From an uncultured Bacilli bacterium (GTDB lineage Bacteria; Bacillota_I; Bacilli_A; RF39; UBA660), in NCBI GenBank assembly GCA_934148875.1, contig CAKPDJ010000001.1, positions 1 to 64,000 on the forward strand: a DNA stretch of 64,000 nt, read 5' to 3'. Both the position numbers and the translations under genes were made by a program. The notes under the pieces are model-generated. The model did not search any database. It had not been told where the DNA came from and was given only the letters and a program-made list of their open reading frames with translations. Each line of letters opens with the position of its first letter. Within the stretch, counting starts at the first letter, position 1. Below, piece after piece: positions 9,239 through 18,908 of this stretch.

Positions 9239-9260
9239 AAGACCTCAAATGAGATCTTTT
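9237..9260. terminator. bidirectional terminator
   Basis: AAAAGA-c-CTC / GAG-a-TCTTTT stem with an AAAT loop and one mismatch, between convergent genes. A T-run continues on the plus strand and an A-tract lies on the other side. Confidence 0.7.
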
Positions 9261-9262
9261 TA

Positions 9263-11824
9263 TTATATATTTTCTTCTCTTATAGCTTCTAAGATATTTT
9301 CATGTCTTATTTTTCGTGTTGCATAAAGGGTTGAAATAATGATTATTAAGAATACCGCTACTATTGAAATTATTATGCTCTTATATGGTATTAGTATACC
9401 ATCAAAGTCAGTTATATTTTTGAATGATTGATATAGTAAATATATAACACCAAAACTTACTGGTAGGGCATAAAGAAGTGATTTTAAACCAAAGAATAAA
9501 CTTTCAAATAGTAATATTTTATTAAAGCCATGATTTGATAAGCCAACACTTCTTAACATAGCAAATTCTTTTCTACGCAAGTGAATACTTGTATTGATTG
9601 TATTAAATACACTTGTGACACCTATTAAAGTAACTAAAGTTATAAATCCATATACTAATAGTTTTACACAGAAAACTAAATTAACAATTAGTTTGTTAGC
9701 TTCTTTAACATTATTATATGTATGACTAATTTTGTATTCTGATGTAAGTTTTTCAATGTCTTCTTCAAGACTTGTATCATTATCAATTTTAAATAGCATA
9801 CCAGAATCTATTCCATCATTAAAATCAATAATATTACCAAAATAATTAGTTGGAACGATTACTACTATCATATTACTATATTTTACCATTTCGTTACCAA
9901 AGAAACTAAAATCAGCTACATAGTAATCACTTGTTTCAAATCTACAATCATAATTATTTTTATTATCGTTCATTACAGTTTCACATAATTTAATATTAGT
10001 ATTAAATTTAGAAGTATATTTAGGAATACTATAACTTTTACGAGTGCTCTTACTGTATCTAATTGTTTCATAGTGATTATATATAATTGGCTTGGTTTCT
10101 GTTTGATTAATAGTCTTTAACATGTCTTTATATTCTTTTTCATCAACTTCTAATAGTAATACATTTTGAATATCAGTATCTGGTAAATTATCCTTTTCCA
10201 AACTATAATACTTTTCAGTATAGTAAGATTTATCTAATATTGGAGTTGTAGTTACTAAATTACTAATTCTATAATTAAAGTATTTTTTAATATTTTTATT
10301 TTTAACAACTTCACTACGGAACTTGGCAATATTTTCACTATGAGCTTTGTCTTCATCTTCATATAAGTTTAACATAGCATCGTACGAAGGTAATGTAGTA
10401 TAATTATTGACTTCAGAAAAAACATAGTTCATAAAACCTGAAAATGAGATAAATAAAACAATACTGATGAATAAAGATAATACTGTGATACGATATTTTT
10501 TCTTGTTTCTTTTCATGTTTTTTAAGGCAATTTCGCCTTCCATACCAAATATTTTTCTAATTAAACGGGGTGTTTTTACTTTTTTACCTTTTATTTTAAT
10601 ATCATCATTTAAACGAATGGCTTCTATTGGGGTTATTTTACTAGCACTTCTAGCTGGTAAGAAAGCTGAAACTATTATAGTAATTATCATAAAAATAATA
10701 GGGATAATTATAAATAGTGGATAAGTTACTAGTTTTAATTCACTACCAGTACCAAATACGCCTGGTAACATATTATTGATTATTAATAAAACACATCCGA
10801 TACCAATATATGCGCCTAATATACCTAAGATAATTCCAATACTTCCTACTACAAAGGCTTCAAAGAAGATAGTTTTTCTTATCTGTTTTTTTGTTGTTCC
10901 AACACTAGATAATAATCCAAACTGTTTTTTTCTTTCCATTACACTTATAGCAAAAGAATTATATATAACTATAATACATCCTATTGATAATACTACCAAA
11001 ATTATTATTAGTGAATTTACAATAGTACTCATAAAATTACTATAACGGCTAGAACCGTATAACTCTAATAACGCATCATTTATATCAACTTGATTTTCAC
11101 TTAAATCTAGTTCTTTAGTCCATTGACTAATGGTACTTCTTACTTTTTTAACATTATTAAAGTAAATATATGCATCAACTGTGTTGGTTAAATTTTCTTG
11201 ATAAGTATAGCTAAATAAACCTACATCAAAAAATGATTGATAGTAGTCATAGTTAATAATACCAACTACTTTATATTCTTTTTTAGTTTGATTAGTTAAT
11301 ACTACGTCTGTTTCATCAGCTATAGCTAATATGTTGCCATCTATAGGGACACCATTTAGTGTTCTAGTGCCTATGTTTAGAGTTATGGTATCACCTAGTT
11401 TAATGTTTAAGTCTTCAGGATTTGATATTATTATTTCATTTTCATTTTTAGGTAATCTTCCATCTCTTAACTCAATAGTATTTAAAAACTTACTGTTAGC
11501 AGCTATTACTTTGAGATATTGATAATAGTAATCATTATTTGAATCTAATTTAGCATAACCTAGGCTCTCAGTTGTTAAAACTTTATTTACATTATTATTA
11601 CTTTTAATATGAGATAAATCATCTTGACTTAAATTATAAATGATAGCATGTTGGCTTCCTCTTTCTTTCCTTACTAAATCTATCATGTTTTCGCGCATAG
11701 TAGACATAAGTAGGCCAATTCCTACCATTAATGAAGTTGATAATATTATTCCTATAATAGTAACAACAGTTCTTTTTTTATTCATTTTTAAATGCTTAAT
11801 CGTTAATTTATTTAAAATATTCAT
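9263..11824 (-). CDS. ABC transporter permease, FtsX/MacB family (duplicated)
   Basis: An 853-aa permease with two FtsX-like halves. Half 1 has a first membrane helix at about 18-40, an extracellular domain of ~220 residues, and three helices near 265-390 ending before ASKITPIEAIRL. Half 2 has a helix near 445-465 preceded by GEIALKNMKRNKKKYRITVL, a second extracellular domain of ~220 residues, and three helices near 715-835 ending ATRKIRHENILEAIREENI. This 8-helix pattern fits MacB/LolE-type mechanotransducers more than the 10-helix BceB, although the operon (regulator, kinase, ATPase, permease) is Bce-like. Likely role: defence against, or removal of, peptide antibiotics or envelope lipids. 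It starts one base after the ATPase stop. Confidence 0.88.
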   Translation of the reverse strand: MNILNKLTIKHLKMNKKRTVVTIIGIILSTSLMVGIGLLMSTMRENMIDLVRKERGSQHAIIYNLSQDDLSHIKSNNNVNKVLTTESLGYAKLDSNNDYYYQYLKVIAANSKFLNTIELRDGRLPKNENEIIISNPEDLNIKLGDTITLNIGTRTLNGVPIDGNILAIADETDVVLTNQTKKEYKVVGIINYDYYQSFFDVGLFSYTYQENLTNTVDAYIYFNNVKKVRSTISQWTKELDLSENQVDINDALLELYGSSRYSNFMSTIVNSLIIILVVLSIGCIIVIYNSFAISVMERKKQFGLLSSVGTTKKQIRKTIFFEAFVVGSIGIILGILGAYIGIGCVLLIINNMLPGVFGTGSELKLVTYPLFIIIPIIFMIITIIVSAFLPARSASKITPIEAIRLNDDIKIKGKKVKTPRLIRKIFGMEGEIALKNMKRNKKKYRITVLSLFISIVLFISFSGFMNYVFSEVNNYTTLPSYDAMLNLYEDEDKAHSENIAKFRSEVVKNKNIKKYFNYRISNLVTTTPILDKSYYTEKYYSLEKDNLPDTDIQNVLLLEVDEKEYKDMLKTINQTETKPIIYNHYETIRYSKSTRKSYSIPKYTSKFNTNIKLCETVMNDNKNNYDCRFETSDYYVADFSFFGNEMVKYSNMIVVIVPTNYFGNIIDFNDGIDSGMLFKIDNDTSLEEDIEKLTSEYKISHTYNNVKEANKLIVNLVFCVKLLVYGFITLVTLIGVTSVFNTINTSIHLRRKEFAMLRSVGLSNHGFNKILLFESLFFGLKSLLYALPVSFGVIYLLYQSFKNITDFDGILIPYKSIIISIVAVFLIIIISTLYATRKIRHENILEAIREENI

Positions 11825-11825
11825 A

Positions 11826-12506
11826 TTATTTTACCTTCTCATCTGATACGATTTTTCCATCATCAATAGTAATAATACGATCAGCATTTAAAGCTAAGTT
11901 ATAGTCATGAGTAATCATAATAATTGTTTGTTTATATTTTTCGTTAGACATTTTTAATAGTTCAATGATATCCTGACTAGCTTTGGAATCTAGGTTACCA
12001 GTTGGTTCATCAGCAAGTAATAAAGCTGGTCTATTCATTAGCGCTCTACCTATAGATACACGCTGTTGTTGTCCACCTGATAATTCATTAGGTAAATGAC
12101 TAACTCTATTTTTTAGACCAAGTATATCTATTAGTTCCTTTAGATAGTCTTTATCAGGAGTTCTACCATCTAATAGAATTGGTAGAGTTATATTTTCTTC
12201 AACATTTAATATAGGTATTAAGTTATAAAACTGATAGATTAATCCTACTTGTCTTCTTCTAAAGATAGCTAAGTTATTTTCATTTAATTTGTAAACATTT
12301 TCACCATCTATGATAATTTCACCACTAGTTGGATGATCAACACCACCAAGTAAGTGAAGTAATGTACTTTTACCACTACCTGATGCACCAACTATAGCTA
12401 CAAATTCTCCTTTCTCTACGGAAAAGCTAACATTATCTAGAGCTTTTACTAAGGTGTTGCCTTTTCCATAAGTTTTGCATAAGTTTTTAACTTTTAAAAT
12501 TTCCAT
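11826..12506 (-). CDS. ABC transporter ATP-binding protein (MacB/LolD/BceA type)
   Basis: A 226-aa ATPase with Walker A GASGSGKST (K46), Q-loop YQFYNLIP, signature LSGGQQQR, Walker B LLLADEPT, the GNLD D-loop and switch histidine in ITHD. The FYNLIPILNVEENI segment is typical of the MacB/LolD/BceA group, which powers FtsX-like permeases. Partner is the 853-aa permease that follows after one base. The start has GGAGG at good spacing. A separate promoter for the transporter may lie upstream, since a 75-base gap with an inverted repeat separates it from the kinase gene. Confidence 0.95.
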   Translation of the reverse strand: MEILKVKNLCKTYGKGNTLVKALDNVSFSVEKGEFVAIVGASGSGKSTLLHLLGGVDHPTSGEIIIDGENVYKLNENNLAIFRRRQVGLIYQFYNLIPILNVEENITLPILLDGRTPDKDYLKELIDILGLKNRVSHLPNELSGGQQQRVSIGRALMNRPALLLADEPTGNLDSKASQDIIELLKMSNEKYKQTIIMITHDYNLALNADRIITIDDGKIVSDEKVK

Positions 12507-12553
12507 AATTTCCTCCTTGCACCATTAAGTATAGTTATTTTCTATTACTAATA

Positions 12554-12583
12554 AGTGACTTTTTTTCTTACAAATTAGTCACT
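12554..12583. promoter_or_regulatory. inverted repeat upstream of the ABC genes
   Basis: AGTGACT (12554-12560) and AGTCACT (12577-12583) form a 7-bp inverted repeat separated by 16 bases, in the gap between the kinase stop and the ATPase start. Position fits an operator for the adjacent response regulator acting on the transporter genes. There is no T-run, so it is not an ordinary terminator. The assignment is inference. Confidence 0.4.
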
Positions 12584-13586
12584 ATATATTTTGTTTATAG
12601 AATTTAATATTAAAGATAGTGCCATTTTTAGTAGAAGTAGCTTTAATTTCACCCTTCTCTAAATTAATTACTTTTTTAGCCATATTTAATCCTATGCCAA
12701 TACTTTCTTTATTACTTTTTCCTTTGTAGAAACGTTCAAAAATATGGGGTAAATCTTTTGAATCAATTCCTTCGCCATTATCAATTATTTCAATTTCAGT
12801 ATAGATTGGAGTATCATTACTACGAATAGTAATAGTCCCATTTTCTTTGGTGTGTTCATAGGCATTTTTTAAAATATTTATAAAAGCTTCAGTAGTCCAG
12901 TTTAAATCAATGTTAATGATAGTTTTTGGGTCATACTCTAAAATTAGATGTTGATTTTTTAATTCAATGGGAATTTCTAATGGCTCTAGAACTTTTTTAA
13001 ATAAAATATCTAGACTTATATTAGTAGTTTTAATTTTTTCACTACCACTATCTAAGCGTGACATTTTTAAAAGTGTTGTTACTAACCATTCAATTCTTTC
13101 TAGTTCTCTACGATTTTTAAGTAAAAACTCTTGTTTCTTGTCGGGAGTTATTTTTTTATCTGAAATTAAAACATCATTTATTACATACATACTAGTAAGT
13201 GGTGTTTTTAATTGATGTGAAATATCGGATAGTACTTCTTCTAAATATTTTTTATCTTTTTGACTTAAATCTGACTGTTCTTTTAATTTAACAGTCATTT
13301 TATAAATATCATTTTTTAAATTACTTAAATCTCCTTCTTCGTAATCTCTAATATCTAGTGAGTAATTATTATTTAAAATATTGTTCATATATTGGGATAA
13401 CTTTTTAATTCTATTTGATTGTTTATATAGATATATCCAAATTACTATATAACTAATTAGTAGTGATAAAATAAGTAGTAATAAAGTTTTTGTTGGTAGT
13501 GACAATACTTTTACTAAACTAATACTTATCAGAAAAATTATTAACTGGATAGTAAATAACTTCTTGTTTTGATTATCTCTAAGCAT
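12582..13586 (-). CDS. intramembrane-sensing histidine kinase (BceS-like)
   Basis: About 334 aa, with two N-terminal membrane helices (about 10-27 and 32-53) joined by a loop of only a few residues and no extracellular sensor. This is the hallmark of intramembrane-sensing kinases of the BceS/GraS group, which detect peptide antibiotics through their ABC partner. The dimerisation/phosphoacceptor box is SHQLKTPLTSM (H124), the N box FINILKNAYEHT, the G1 box DNGEGID and the G2 box GIGLNMAKKVI. The ATG at 13586 has AGGTG upstream and overlaps the regulator stop; alternative in-frame starts lie up to 9 bases further upstream. The overlap implies translational coupling with the response regulator. 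Confidence 0.92.
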   Translation of the reverse strand: MLRDNQNKKLFTIQLIIFLISISLVKVLSLPTKTLLLLILSLLISYIVIWIYLYKQSNRIKKLSQYMNNILNNNYSLDIRDYEEGDLSNLKNDIYKMTVKLKEQSDLSQKDKKYLEEVLSDISHQLKTPLTSMYVINDVLISDKKITPDKKQEFLLKNRRELERIEWLVTTLLKMSRLDSGSEKIKTTNISLDILFKKVLEPLEIPIELKNQHLILEYDPKTIINIDLNWTTEAFINILKNAYEHTKENGTITIRSNDTPIYTEIEIIDNGEGIDSKDLPHIFERFYKGKSNKESIGIGLNMAKKVINLEKGEIKATSTKNGTIFNIKFYKQNI

Positions 13587-14256
13587 TATCATCACCTAGT
13601 TTATATCCTAAACCTCTTACTGTTACTATTATTTTAGGATCCGTAGGGTCATCTTCTAGTTTTTCTCTTATTCTTTTAATATAAACAGTTAGAGTATTAT
13701 CATTTACGTATTCTTCATTAACATCCCAAATGTCTGCTAATATTTTTTCTCTAGTAAAAACAACATTAGGATTTAGAAAGAAAGTTAAGACTATTTTATA
13801 TTCTAGTGCTGTTAGAAAAACATCTTTATTATCTTTTAGTACTCTAGCACCATTTAAGTCTACTGTTATATTTTTAAAGTGAATAATATTAGTTTCTTTA
13901 CCTTTTTTTCTTAGGGCATTATTTATTCTAGAAATTAATTCTCTAGCTTTAAAAGGTTTGGTTACATAATCATCAGCACCCATGTCTAAACCCATAACGA
14001 TTGATGTTTCTAAGTCATTCGCTGTTAGAAATATGATAGGAATATCTTTTATTTTTTTCATTTCTTTGAATAAATCAAAACCATTATAATCTGGTAAATT
14101 AATATCTAATAGGCAGATTGAAATATTATTATCCTGATAGTATTTTAAGGCATCTTTACCGTTATCAGTTTCTATTACTTCAAAATTTTCCTGTTCTAAA
14201 TAATACTTTAAACCAGTACGAATTGCTTCATCATCTTCAATCATTAGTATTTTCAT
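13579..14256 (-). CDS. OmpR/PhoB-family response regulator (BceR-like)
   Basis: A 225-aa two-domain regulator. The receiver has D8/D9, phosphoacceptor D51 in LLDINLPDYNG, T78 in FLTAND and K100 in DDYVTKPF. The C-terminal winged helix includes LTALEYKIVL, VFTREKILADIWD and the recognition helix region VYIKRIREKLEDDP. It is the first gene of the four-gene module, with a GGAGGGG site and a TATAAT -10 (plus-strand ATTATA 14276-14281) upstream. This is not the usual walRK pair of the walJ neighbourhood: the paired kinase is BceS-like, and the promoter separates it from rlmH/walJ. Confidence 0.93.
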   Translation of the reverse strand: MKILMIEDDEAIRTGLKYYLEQENFEVIETDNGKDALKYYQDNNISICLLDINLPDYNGFDLFKEMKKIKDIPIIFLTANDLETSIVMGLDMGADDYVTKPFKARELISRINNALRKKGKETNIIHFKNITVDLNGARVLKDNKDVFLTALEYKIVLTFFLNPNVVFTREKILADIWDVNEEYVNDNTLTVYIKRIREKLEDDPTDPKIIVTVRGLGYKLGDDNA

Positions 14257-14326
14257 AGTATCCCCTCCTTTTTTTATTATACACTATTATTGTTGAGTAT
14301 TTTATGACAAAATAGTAAGAAAAAAA

Positions 14327-14345
14327 TACCATATTACTTATGGTA
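14327..14345 (-). terminator. terminator of the rlmH operon
   Basis: TACCATA/TATGGTA 7-bp stem with a 5-base loop, followed on the minus strand by seven T. It overlaps the rlmH stop and separates the housekeeping operon from the two-component module. Confidence 0.85.
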
Positions 14346-14789
14346 CTTTTCATTGTTTAATATTTTATAACTACGAAATAACTGTTCTAATAGTAAAATT
14401 CTAAATAATTGATGAGGAAATGTCATCTTAGAAAACGATAGTTTGAAATTTGATTTAGCTTTTATATCAGGATGAATTCCATACGAACCGCCGATTAGAA
14501 AAGTTATATTACTGTTAGTAATTAAGGTTTTATCTATTTTATCAGCTAGTTCAATTGATGATAATTCTTTTCCTTCTATTTCTAAAGTAATTAAATAATC
14601 TTTACTATTAAGATGTTTTTCAATTAGTTCTTTTTCTTTTTCTAGAGCAATAGTTTCAACATCAATAGTAGAATCTTGTAGTTCTATTAGTTCAATATTT
14701 GTGTATTTTTTTAATCTTTTTAAATATTCCTGTTCTGCTTCTTTTAAATAGGTTTCTTTTAATTTACCTATACATATTATTTTTATCAT
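14334..14789 (-). CDS. rlmH: 23S rRNA pseudouridine-1915 N3-methyltransferase
   Basis: A SPOUT-class SAM methyltransferase that methylates pseudouridine 1915 in helix 69 of 23S rRNA. At 151 aa it is a little shorter than the usual 155-159. Diagnostic features are the N-terminal IICIGKLKETYLKEAEQEYL, the knot segment FLIGGSYGI near 117-125, the FSKMTFPHQLFRILLLEQLF stretch and the C-terminal YHK. The gene follows walJ by one base, as in other Bacilli where rlmH sits at the end of the wal region. Confidence 0.97.
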   Translation of the reverse strand: MIKIICIGKLKETYLKEAEQEYLKRLKKYTNIELIELQDSTIDVETIALEKEKELIEKHLNSKDYLITLEIEGKELSSIELADKIDKTLITNSNITFLIGGSYGIHPDIKAKSNFKLSFSKMTFPHQLFRILLLEQLFRSYKILNNEKYHK

Positions 14790-14790
14790 G

Positions 14791-15549
14791 TTAAACCTCT
14801 ATTTCATCAAGTGGTTCATATTGTTTGGCTAGGGTAATTGGCTTGTATATATTATTTTCAGCGAGTAAGTCTTTGGTAGTATTTAAAGCTAATTCTTCGG
14901 TATTATTGTTTTCACTAATGTGAGCAAGAATAATCTGTTTAGTATTATTGCCTACTGTTTCTAGTAAATATTCTGCTGTTGCGTGGTTTGAAAGGTGACC
15001 TTTATCACTAATAACTCTTTGCTTTAGAATGTATGGATATGGTCCTTCCATCACCATTTCTTCATCATGATTACTTTCAATTATATATAAATCTCTATTT
15101 TTCATTAATGGAATATATTTACGATTGATATAACCAGTATCAGTAAGATAAACTAAGGAATGATTATTGTGTTCTATCACAAAACCTACTCCTTCAACAT
15201 CATGGGATATTCTAATTAAATTAATAGTTAAGTCCTCTAATATTAAAGGATTAGTATATAAATGAAGATTATTTTCGGGTATTTTTTTTACTAATTCTGG
15301 TTCCATTTCTTCTAGCATGTAAACTTTTAAATTAGTCTTTTTTACTAGTGATGGTAACCCTTTTATATGATCACTATGGGTATGGGTAATTAGGATGGCA
15401 TCTATACTTTGTGGTTCTAAATTTATTTTTTCTAATTCACTAGCTAGCTGTTGATAACCAATTCCCATATCTATTAGAATTTTAATTTTGTCTGTTTGAA
15501 TTAGAGTACAGTTACCTTTAGAACCACTTGCTATTACTTTTACTTTCAT
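14791..15549 (-). CDS. walJ: metallo-beta-lactamase-fold hydrolase WalJ/YycJ
   Basis: A 252-aa MBL-fold protein with the metal-binding motif HTHSDH near 56-61 and further ligands in SHD, TDTG and AHISENN. The ASGSKGNCTLI start is characteristic of YycJ/WalJ, a probable DNase or nuclease linked to replication-cell division coordination. It sits between the M23 peptidase (1-base overlap) and rlmH. The walRKHI genes that normally precede it are absent here; the M23 gene adjoins instead. Confidence 0.93.
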   Translation of the reverse strand: MKVKVIASGSKGNCTLIQTDKIKILIDMGIGYQQLASELEKINLEPQSIDAILITHTHSDHIKGLPSLVKKTNLKVYMLEEMEPELVKKIPENNLHLYTNPLILEDLTINLIRISHDVEGVGFVIEHNNHSLVYLTDTGYINRKYIPLMKNRDLYIIESNHDEEMVMEGPYPYILKQRVISDKGHLSNHATAEYLLETVGNNTKQIILAHISENNNTEELALNTTKDLLAENNIYKPITLAKQYEPLDEIEV

Positions 15550-17090
15550 TAGTAGAATGTATACGGATTTACCGCATAACTTCCTGAACGGAAAGGATAA
15601 CCACGGTATACACCAAAGTGTAAGTGAACGCCTGTTGCAAATCCAGTTTTACCCATTGTACCAATTTGATCTCCTGCCATGACAACATCTCCTACTTGTT
15701 TAGTTCTTGATGCCATATGAGCATAAGCAGTATAATACCCGTTACTATGTTTTATAAATATATAATTACCGTTGTAATCATTATATGATGATTCTACAAC
15801 TATACCATTGTTGGCAGCTTTAATTACATCTCTGTAACTACCACCTATATCTAAACCATCATGGTGTTTTCCCCAACGCCATGAGAATGGACTATTAATA
15901 GTAGTAGATTTTGTTGGCCAAACCCAACTACCAATACCTACTGGTACATCAGGGTCATATCCCCAATGTGTTACTTCATAACGTTTTGTACCTCTGACTA
16001 TAATTTTGTTTATAGCTGGTGATAACTCTACTTCACTAACTGGTAAAGTATCCTGAATTTCACCATTTTTTAAAGTTATTTTCTTTGTTACTAGAGCTAG
16101 TCCATCTTGACCATCTTGTTCAACTTTTTCGGTTCCAACATATTGAGTATTATCATCTTTATAAATTACTTCCATCTTTTTTGTTTCTTTAGAAACAGTA
16201 TGTTTTACTTCAACTAAATCGAATTGAGGGTTGATTAGTCCTAGTTTAACAACTTGTCCTGGATATAATAAATCTTTATCTGTTTTGAAATTGCTGTTAG
16301 CTATTAAAAATTCTTCTGTTGATAATTTATTATTATTAGAAATTTCTTCTATGGTGTCACCCGCTTGAACAATATATGTTGCTTGATCCTCTGTTGTACC
16401 AAATAATAAAAACTTACTTAAATTTTCTGTTGTTTGATATATGGTAGCACCAGCTGGTATACGTTCTTTAGTAATCGTTACTGTATTTTCAATATACAAT
16501 TTTTCAATTAAACTACCTGTTTCATTTTCCTCTAATTGTTTTTGAGTACCATTTAGGTAGGAATTATAGGAATCACTATCCACAAAAGCTGTGATAGTTT
16601 TATTAACAGAATTAGTAAATACTTCTTTATCTAAAACGTATAAAACTATATCATCTGTTTTTACTGTTCCTTCTTCTGTTACTTTCTCAATACCATTTAT
16701 TTTTATTTTATAACCATCAATAGTAAATGAAGACTCACCCATTATTTTTTCAATTTTATTATAGGTTTCTTCTATTGTTGATACCTTTTCATTATAAGTA
16801 ATTTCTTTTACTATATCTAAGTCATTTGGAGCATAAACTTTGCTGACATTATATTTTTCTTTAAGTAACTGTTGCTTATTATCAATATAGTCTTCAAGTT
16901 CCTTTTTAGATTCAATAACTCCTATTGATTTTCCAGCTAGGTAAACCCTATATAGTTGTCTAGGATTATTCCTATTTTCACTAAATCCTAATATTTTAGC
17001 AGAAACTGTATTAGGATTACTACTAATTATTAGAATGAGGCATGATACTAGAAAAGCAAGTACTGTTATTAAAATTTGCTTTTTATTCAT
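15549..17090 (-). CDS. membrane-anchored LysM-G5-M23 peptidase
   Basis: A cell-wall protein predicted to cut or bind peptidoglycan outside the membrane. It has an N-terminal signal anchor (about 5-25), a ~200-residue region of helical repeats, a LysM domain near 240-285 (YIVQAGDTIEEISNNNKLS), a G5-like domain near 295-370 and a C-terminal M23 domain. The M23 metal ligands look intact: H410xxxD414 in HHDGLD, and HLH at 489-491. The organisation matches Bacillus-type lysostaphin-fold peptidases often placed beside dnaB in reduced Bacilli. The ATG at 17090 has AAGGGTG at ideal spacing and overlaps the dnaB stop by 8 bases. Confidence 0.9.
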   Translation of the reverse strand: MNKKQILITVLAFLVSCLILIISSNPNTVSAKILGFSENRNNPRQLYRVYLAGKSIGVIESKKELEDYIDNKQQLLKEKYNVSKVYAPNDLDIVKEITYNEKVSTIEETYNKIEKIMGESSFTIDGYKIKINGIEKVTEEGTVKTDDIVLYVLDKEVFTNSVNKTITAFVDSDSYNSYLNGTQKQLEENETGSLIEKLYIENTVTITKERIPAGATIYQTTENLSKFLLFGTTEDQATYIVQAGDTIEEISNNNKLSTEEFLIANSNFKTDKDLLYPGQVVKLGLINPQFDLVEVKHTVSKETKKMEVIYKDDNTQYVGTEKVEQDGQDGLALVTKKITLKNGEIQDTLPVSEVELSPAINKIIVRGTKRYEVTHWGYDPDVPVGIGSWVWPTKSTTINSPFSWRWGKHHDGLDIGGSYRDVIKAANNGIVVESSYNDYNGNYIFIKHSNGYYTAYAHMASRTKQVGDVVMAGDQIGTMGKTGFATGVHLHFGVYRGYPFRSGSYAVNPYTFY

Positions 17091-18444
17091 TGTTTTCACC
17101 CTTATTATCTTTCATAAAATTTAGGAAGGTACTGGTACTCTTTCTAAATAGTAAATCTATTTTTCCGGTTGGTCCATTACGGTGTTTTCCTATTATTAAT
17201 TCACTTAGGCTTGGGTCAGGGGCTTCGCCTATTTCTTTTGCTGTTTGATAATAGTCATCTCTATATAGTAGAGCAACTATATCGGCATCTTGTTCAATTG
17301 ATCCTGATTCACGTAAATCGCTCATTTTTGGTCTTTTATCTTCTCTTTGTTCAACACCACGTGATAACTGAGCTAAGGCTATTACAGGAATTTTTAATTC
17401 CATTGCCATTTTCTTTAAACTTCTTGAAATATCGGTTATTTCGGCTTGACGATTATTTCCATAATTACCACCCATAGTTAATAACTGTAAGTGGTCTATT
17501 ATTACTAAGTCTAATCCACTTTCACCGGTTGCTAAACGACGACATTTTGACTTTATATCACCAACAGTTACACCAGCATCATCTGATATAAATAATTTGG
17601 CACCAGCAAGTTGGCTTTTAGCTTCAGTAATTCTTTTCCAATCTTCGTTAACTATATTACCACTAGTTAGTTTAGTTCCTTCTATTTGTCCAAGGGAAGA
17701 AATCATACGGGCAGCTAATTGCTCAGCACCCATTTCTAGTGAAAAGATAGCTACTGTTTTATCAGTATGGGTAGTTACATAGGTAGCTAAATTTAGAGCA
17801 AAGGCAGTTTTACCCATGGCTGGACGAGCTGCTAGAATTATTAATTGATTTTCGTGAAGTCCTGAAGTTAGTTTATCAAATTCATACCATCCTGTTGGAA
17901 TACCGGTTATTTCACCTTTTGAAGTAGCCAGTTTCTCTAAATTAGTTTGAACCTCATTTAGGATTTCTTGAATTGACTTAAACTCTGATGAACGTCTATT
18001 TCTAATAATGCCTACAATCTTACTTTCAACTTGGTCTAATATATCTGAAACCTCACCCTCATGTTCATAAGCAAGTGTAGCTATTTCAGTTGAGGTATCA
18101 ATTACACTTCGTAACATATAGTTATCTTCTACTATTTTTATATAATATTCTACATTAGCAGCCGTTGGCACCATACTTATTAGTTCAGTTAAATATTCTA
18201 CTCCACCAGCATCATTCAATTTATTAGATTGATTTAATTCAGCTGTGATAGTAGTCATATCAATTGGTACTTTTTTATTATGTAAATCAACAATAGCTTG
18301 GAAAATTATTTGGTGTTTGTCTAAATAAAACGACTTGGCAAATAATTTATCGGTAGCTTTTTCGATTGCTAATGGGGATAAAAACATTGCTCCTAGTACA
18401 GATTGCTCTGCAACTATATCATTAGGAATTGTTTTTACTGCCAT
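17083..18444 (-). CDS. dnaB: replicative DNA helicase (DnaB family; DnaC in B. subtilis)
   Basis: Hexameric fork helicase. The 453-aa protein has the N-terminal primase-interacting domain (AVKTIPNDIVAEQSVLGAMF), a linker helix, and a RecA-type motor with Walker A AARPAMGKTAFA, H1a FSLEMGAEQLAARM, Walker B LDLVIIDHLQLL, the QLSRGVEQREDKRP loop and the C-terminal IGKHRNGPTG. Full length and no intein. It lies between rplI and the M23 peptidase; the gdpP-rplI-dnaB order is the B. subtilis order. Confidence 0.98.
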   Translation of the reverse strand: MAVKTIPNDIVAEQSVLGAMFLSPLAIEKATDKLFAKSFYLDKHQIIFQAIVDLHNKKVPIDMTTITAELNQSNKLNDAGGVEYLTELISMVPTAANVEYYIKIVEDNYMLRSVIDTSTEIATLAYEHEGEVSDILDQVESKIVGIIRNRRSSEFKSIQEILNEVQTNLEKLATSKGEITGIPTGWYEFDKLTSGLHENQLIILAARPAMGKTAFALNLATYVTTHTDKTVAIFSLEMGAEQLAARMISSLGQIEGTKLTSGNIVNEDWKRITEAKSQLAGAKLFISDDAGVTVGDIKSKCRRLATGESGLDLVIIDHLQLLTMGGNYGNNRQAEITDISRSLKKMAMELKIPVIALAQLSRGVEQREDKRPKMSDLRESGSIEQDADIVALLYRDDYYQTAKEIGEAPDPSLSELIIGKHRNGPTGKIDLLFRKSTSTFLNFMKDNKGENNE

Positions 18445-18457
18445 GGTATCACCTACT

Positions 18458-18898
18458 TTACTTTACTAATTGAACTTTTAATTCAGCCTTTACTTCTTTA
18501 TATAGAGTGACTAATACTTTGTGAAATCCTAATGATTGAAGTGATGTAACCAACTCTATTTGTTTCTTATCTATTTTGTATCCTTTTTTTAATAATTCTT
18601 CTTTTATTTGCTTAGGACTTATACTACCAAAGACCTTATCTTTGTCTCCAGTCTTAACTTTAAATACTAAAGTCAATTTTTCTAATTCTTGTTTTAATGT
18701 TTCAGCTTCTTTAGTTAATATTAATTCTTCTTCTTTTTTAGCATCATTTTCTTTTTTGACATTTTCCATGTTTTTTTCTGTTACTTGAATAGCATAACCA
18801 TTTTTTATTAAGTAGTTTTGAGCATAACCATCTTTAACTTCTTTAATGTCACCTTTTTTTGCTTGTTTTTTTAGGTCTTTTACAAATATAACTTTCAT
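18458..18898 (-). CDS. rplI: 50S ribosomal protein L9
   Basis: A 146-aa protein of normal length. The N-terminal domain has MKVIFVKDLKKQAKKGDIKEV and the L9 signature region GYAQNYLIKNGYA. A long connecting helix (about 42-75) follows, then the C-terminal domain with FGSISPKQIKEEL. It is 13 bases before dnaB and 10 after the gdpP-like gene, in one operon. A GGAGG-type site precedes the start. Confidence 0.98.
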   Translation of the reverse strand: MKVIFVKDLKKQAKKGDIKEVKDGYAQNYLIKNGYAIQVTEKNMENVKKENDAKKEEELILTKEAETLKQELEKLTLVFKVKTGDKDKVFGSISPKQIKEELLKKGYKIDKKQIELVTSLQSLGFHKVLVTLYKEVKAELKVQLVK

Positions 18899-18908
18899 AA
18901 TATCCCTC

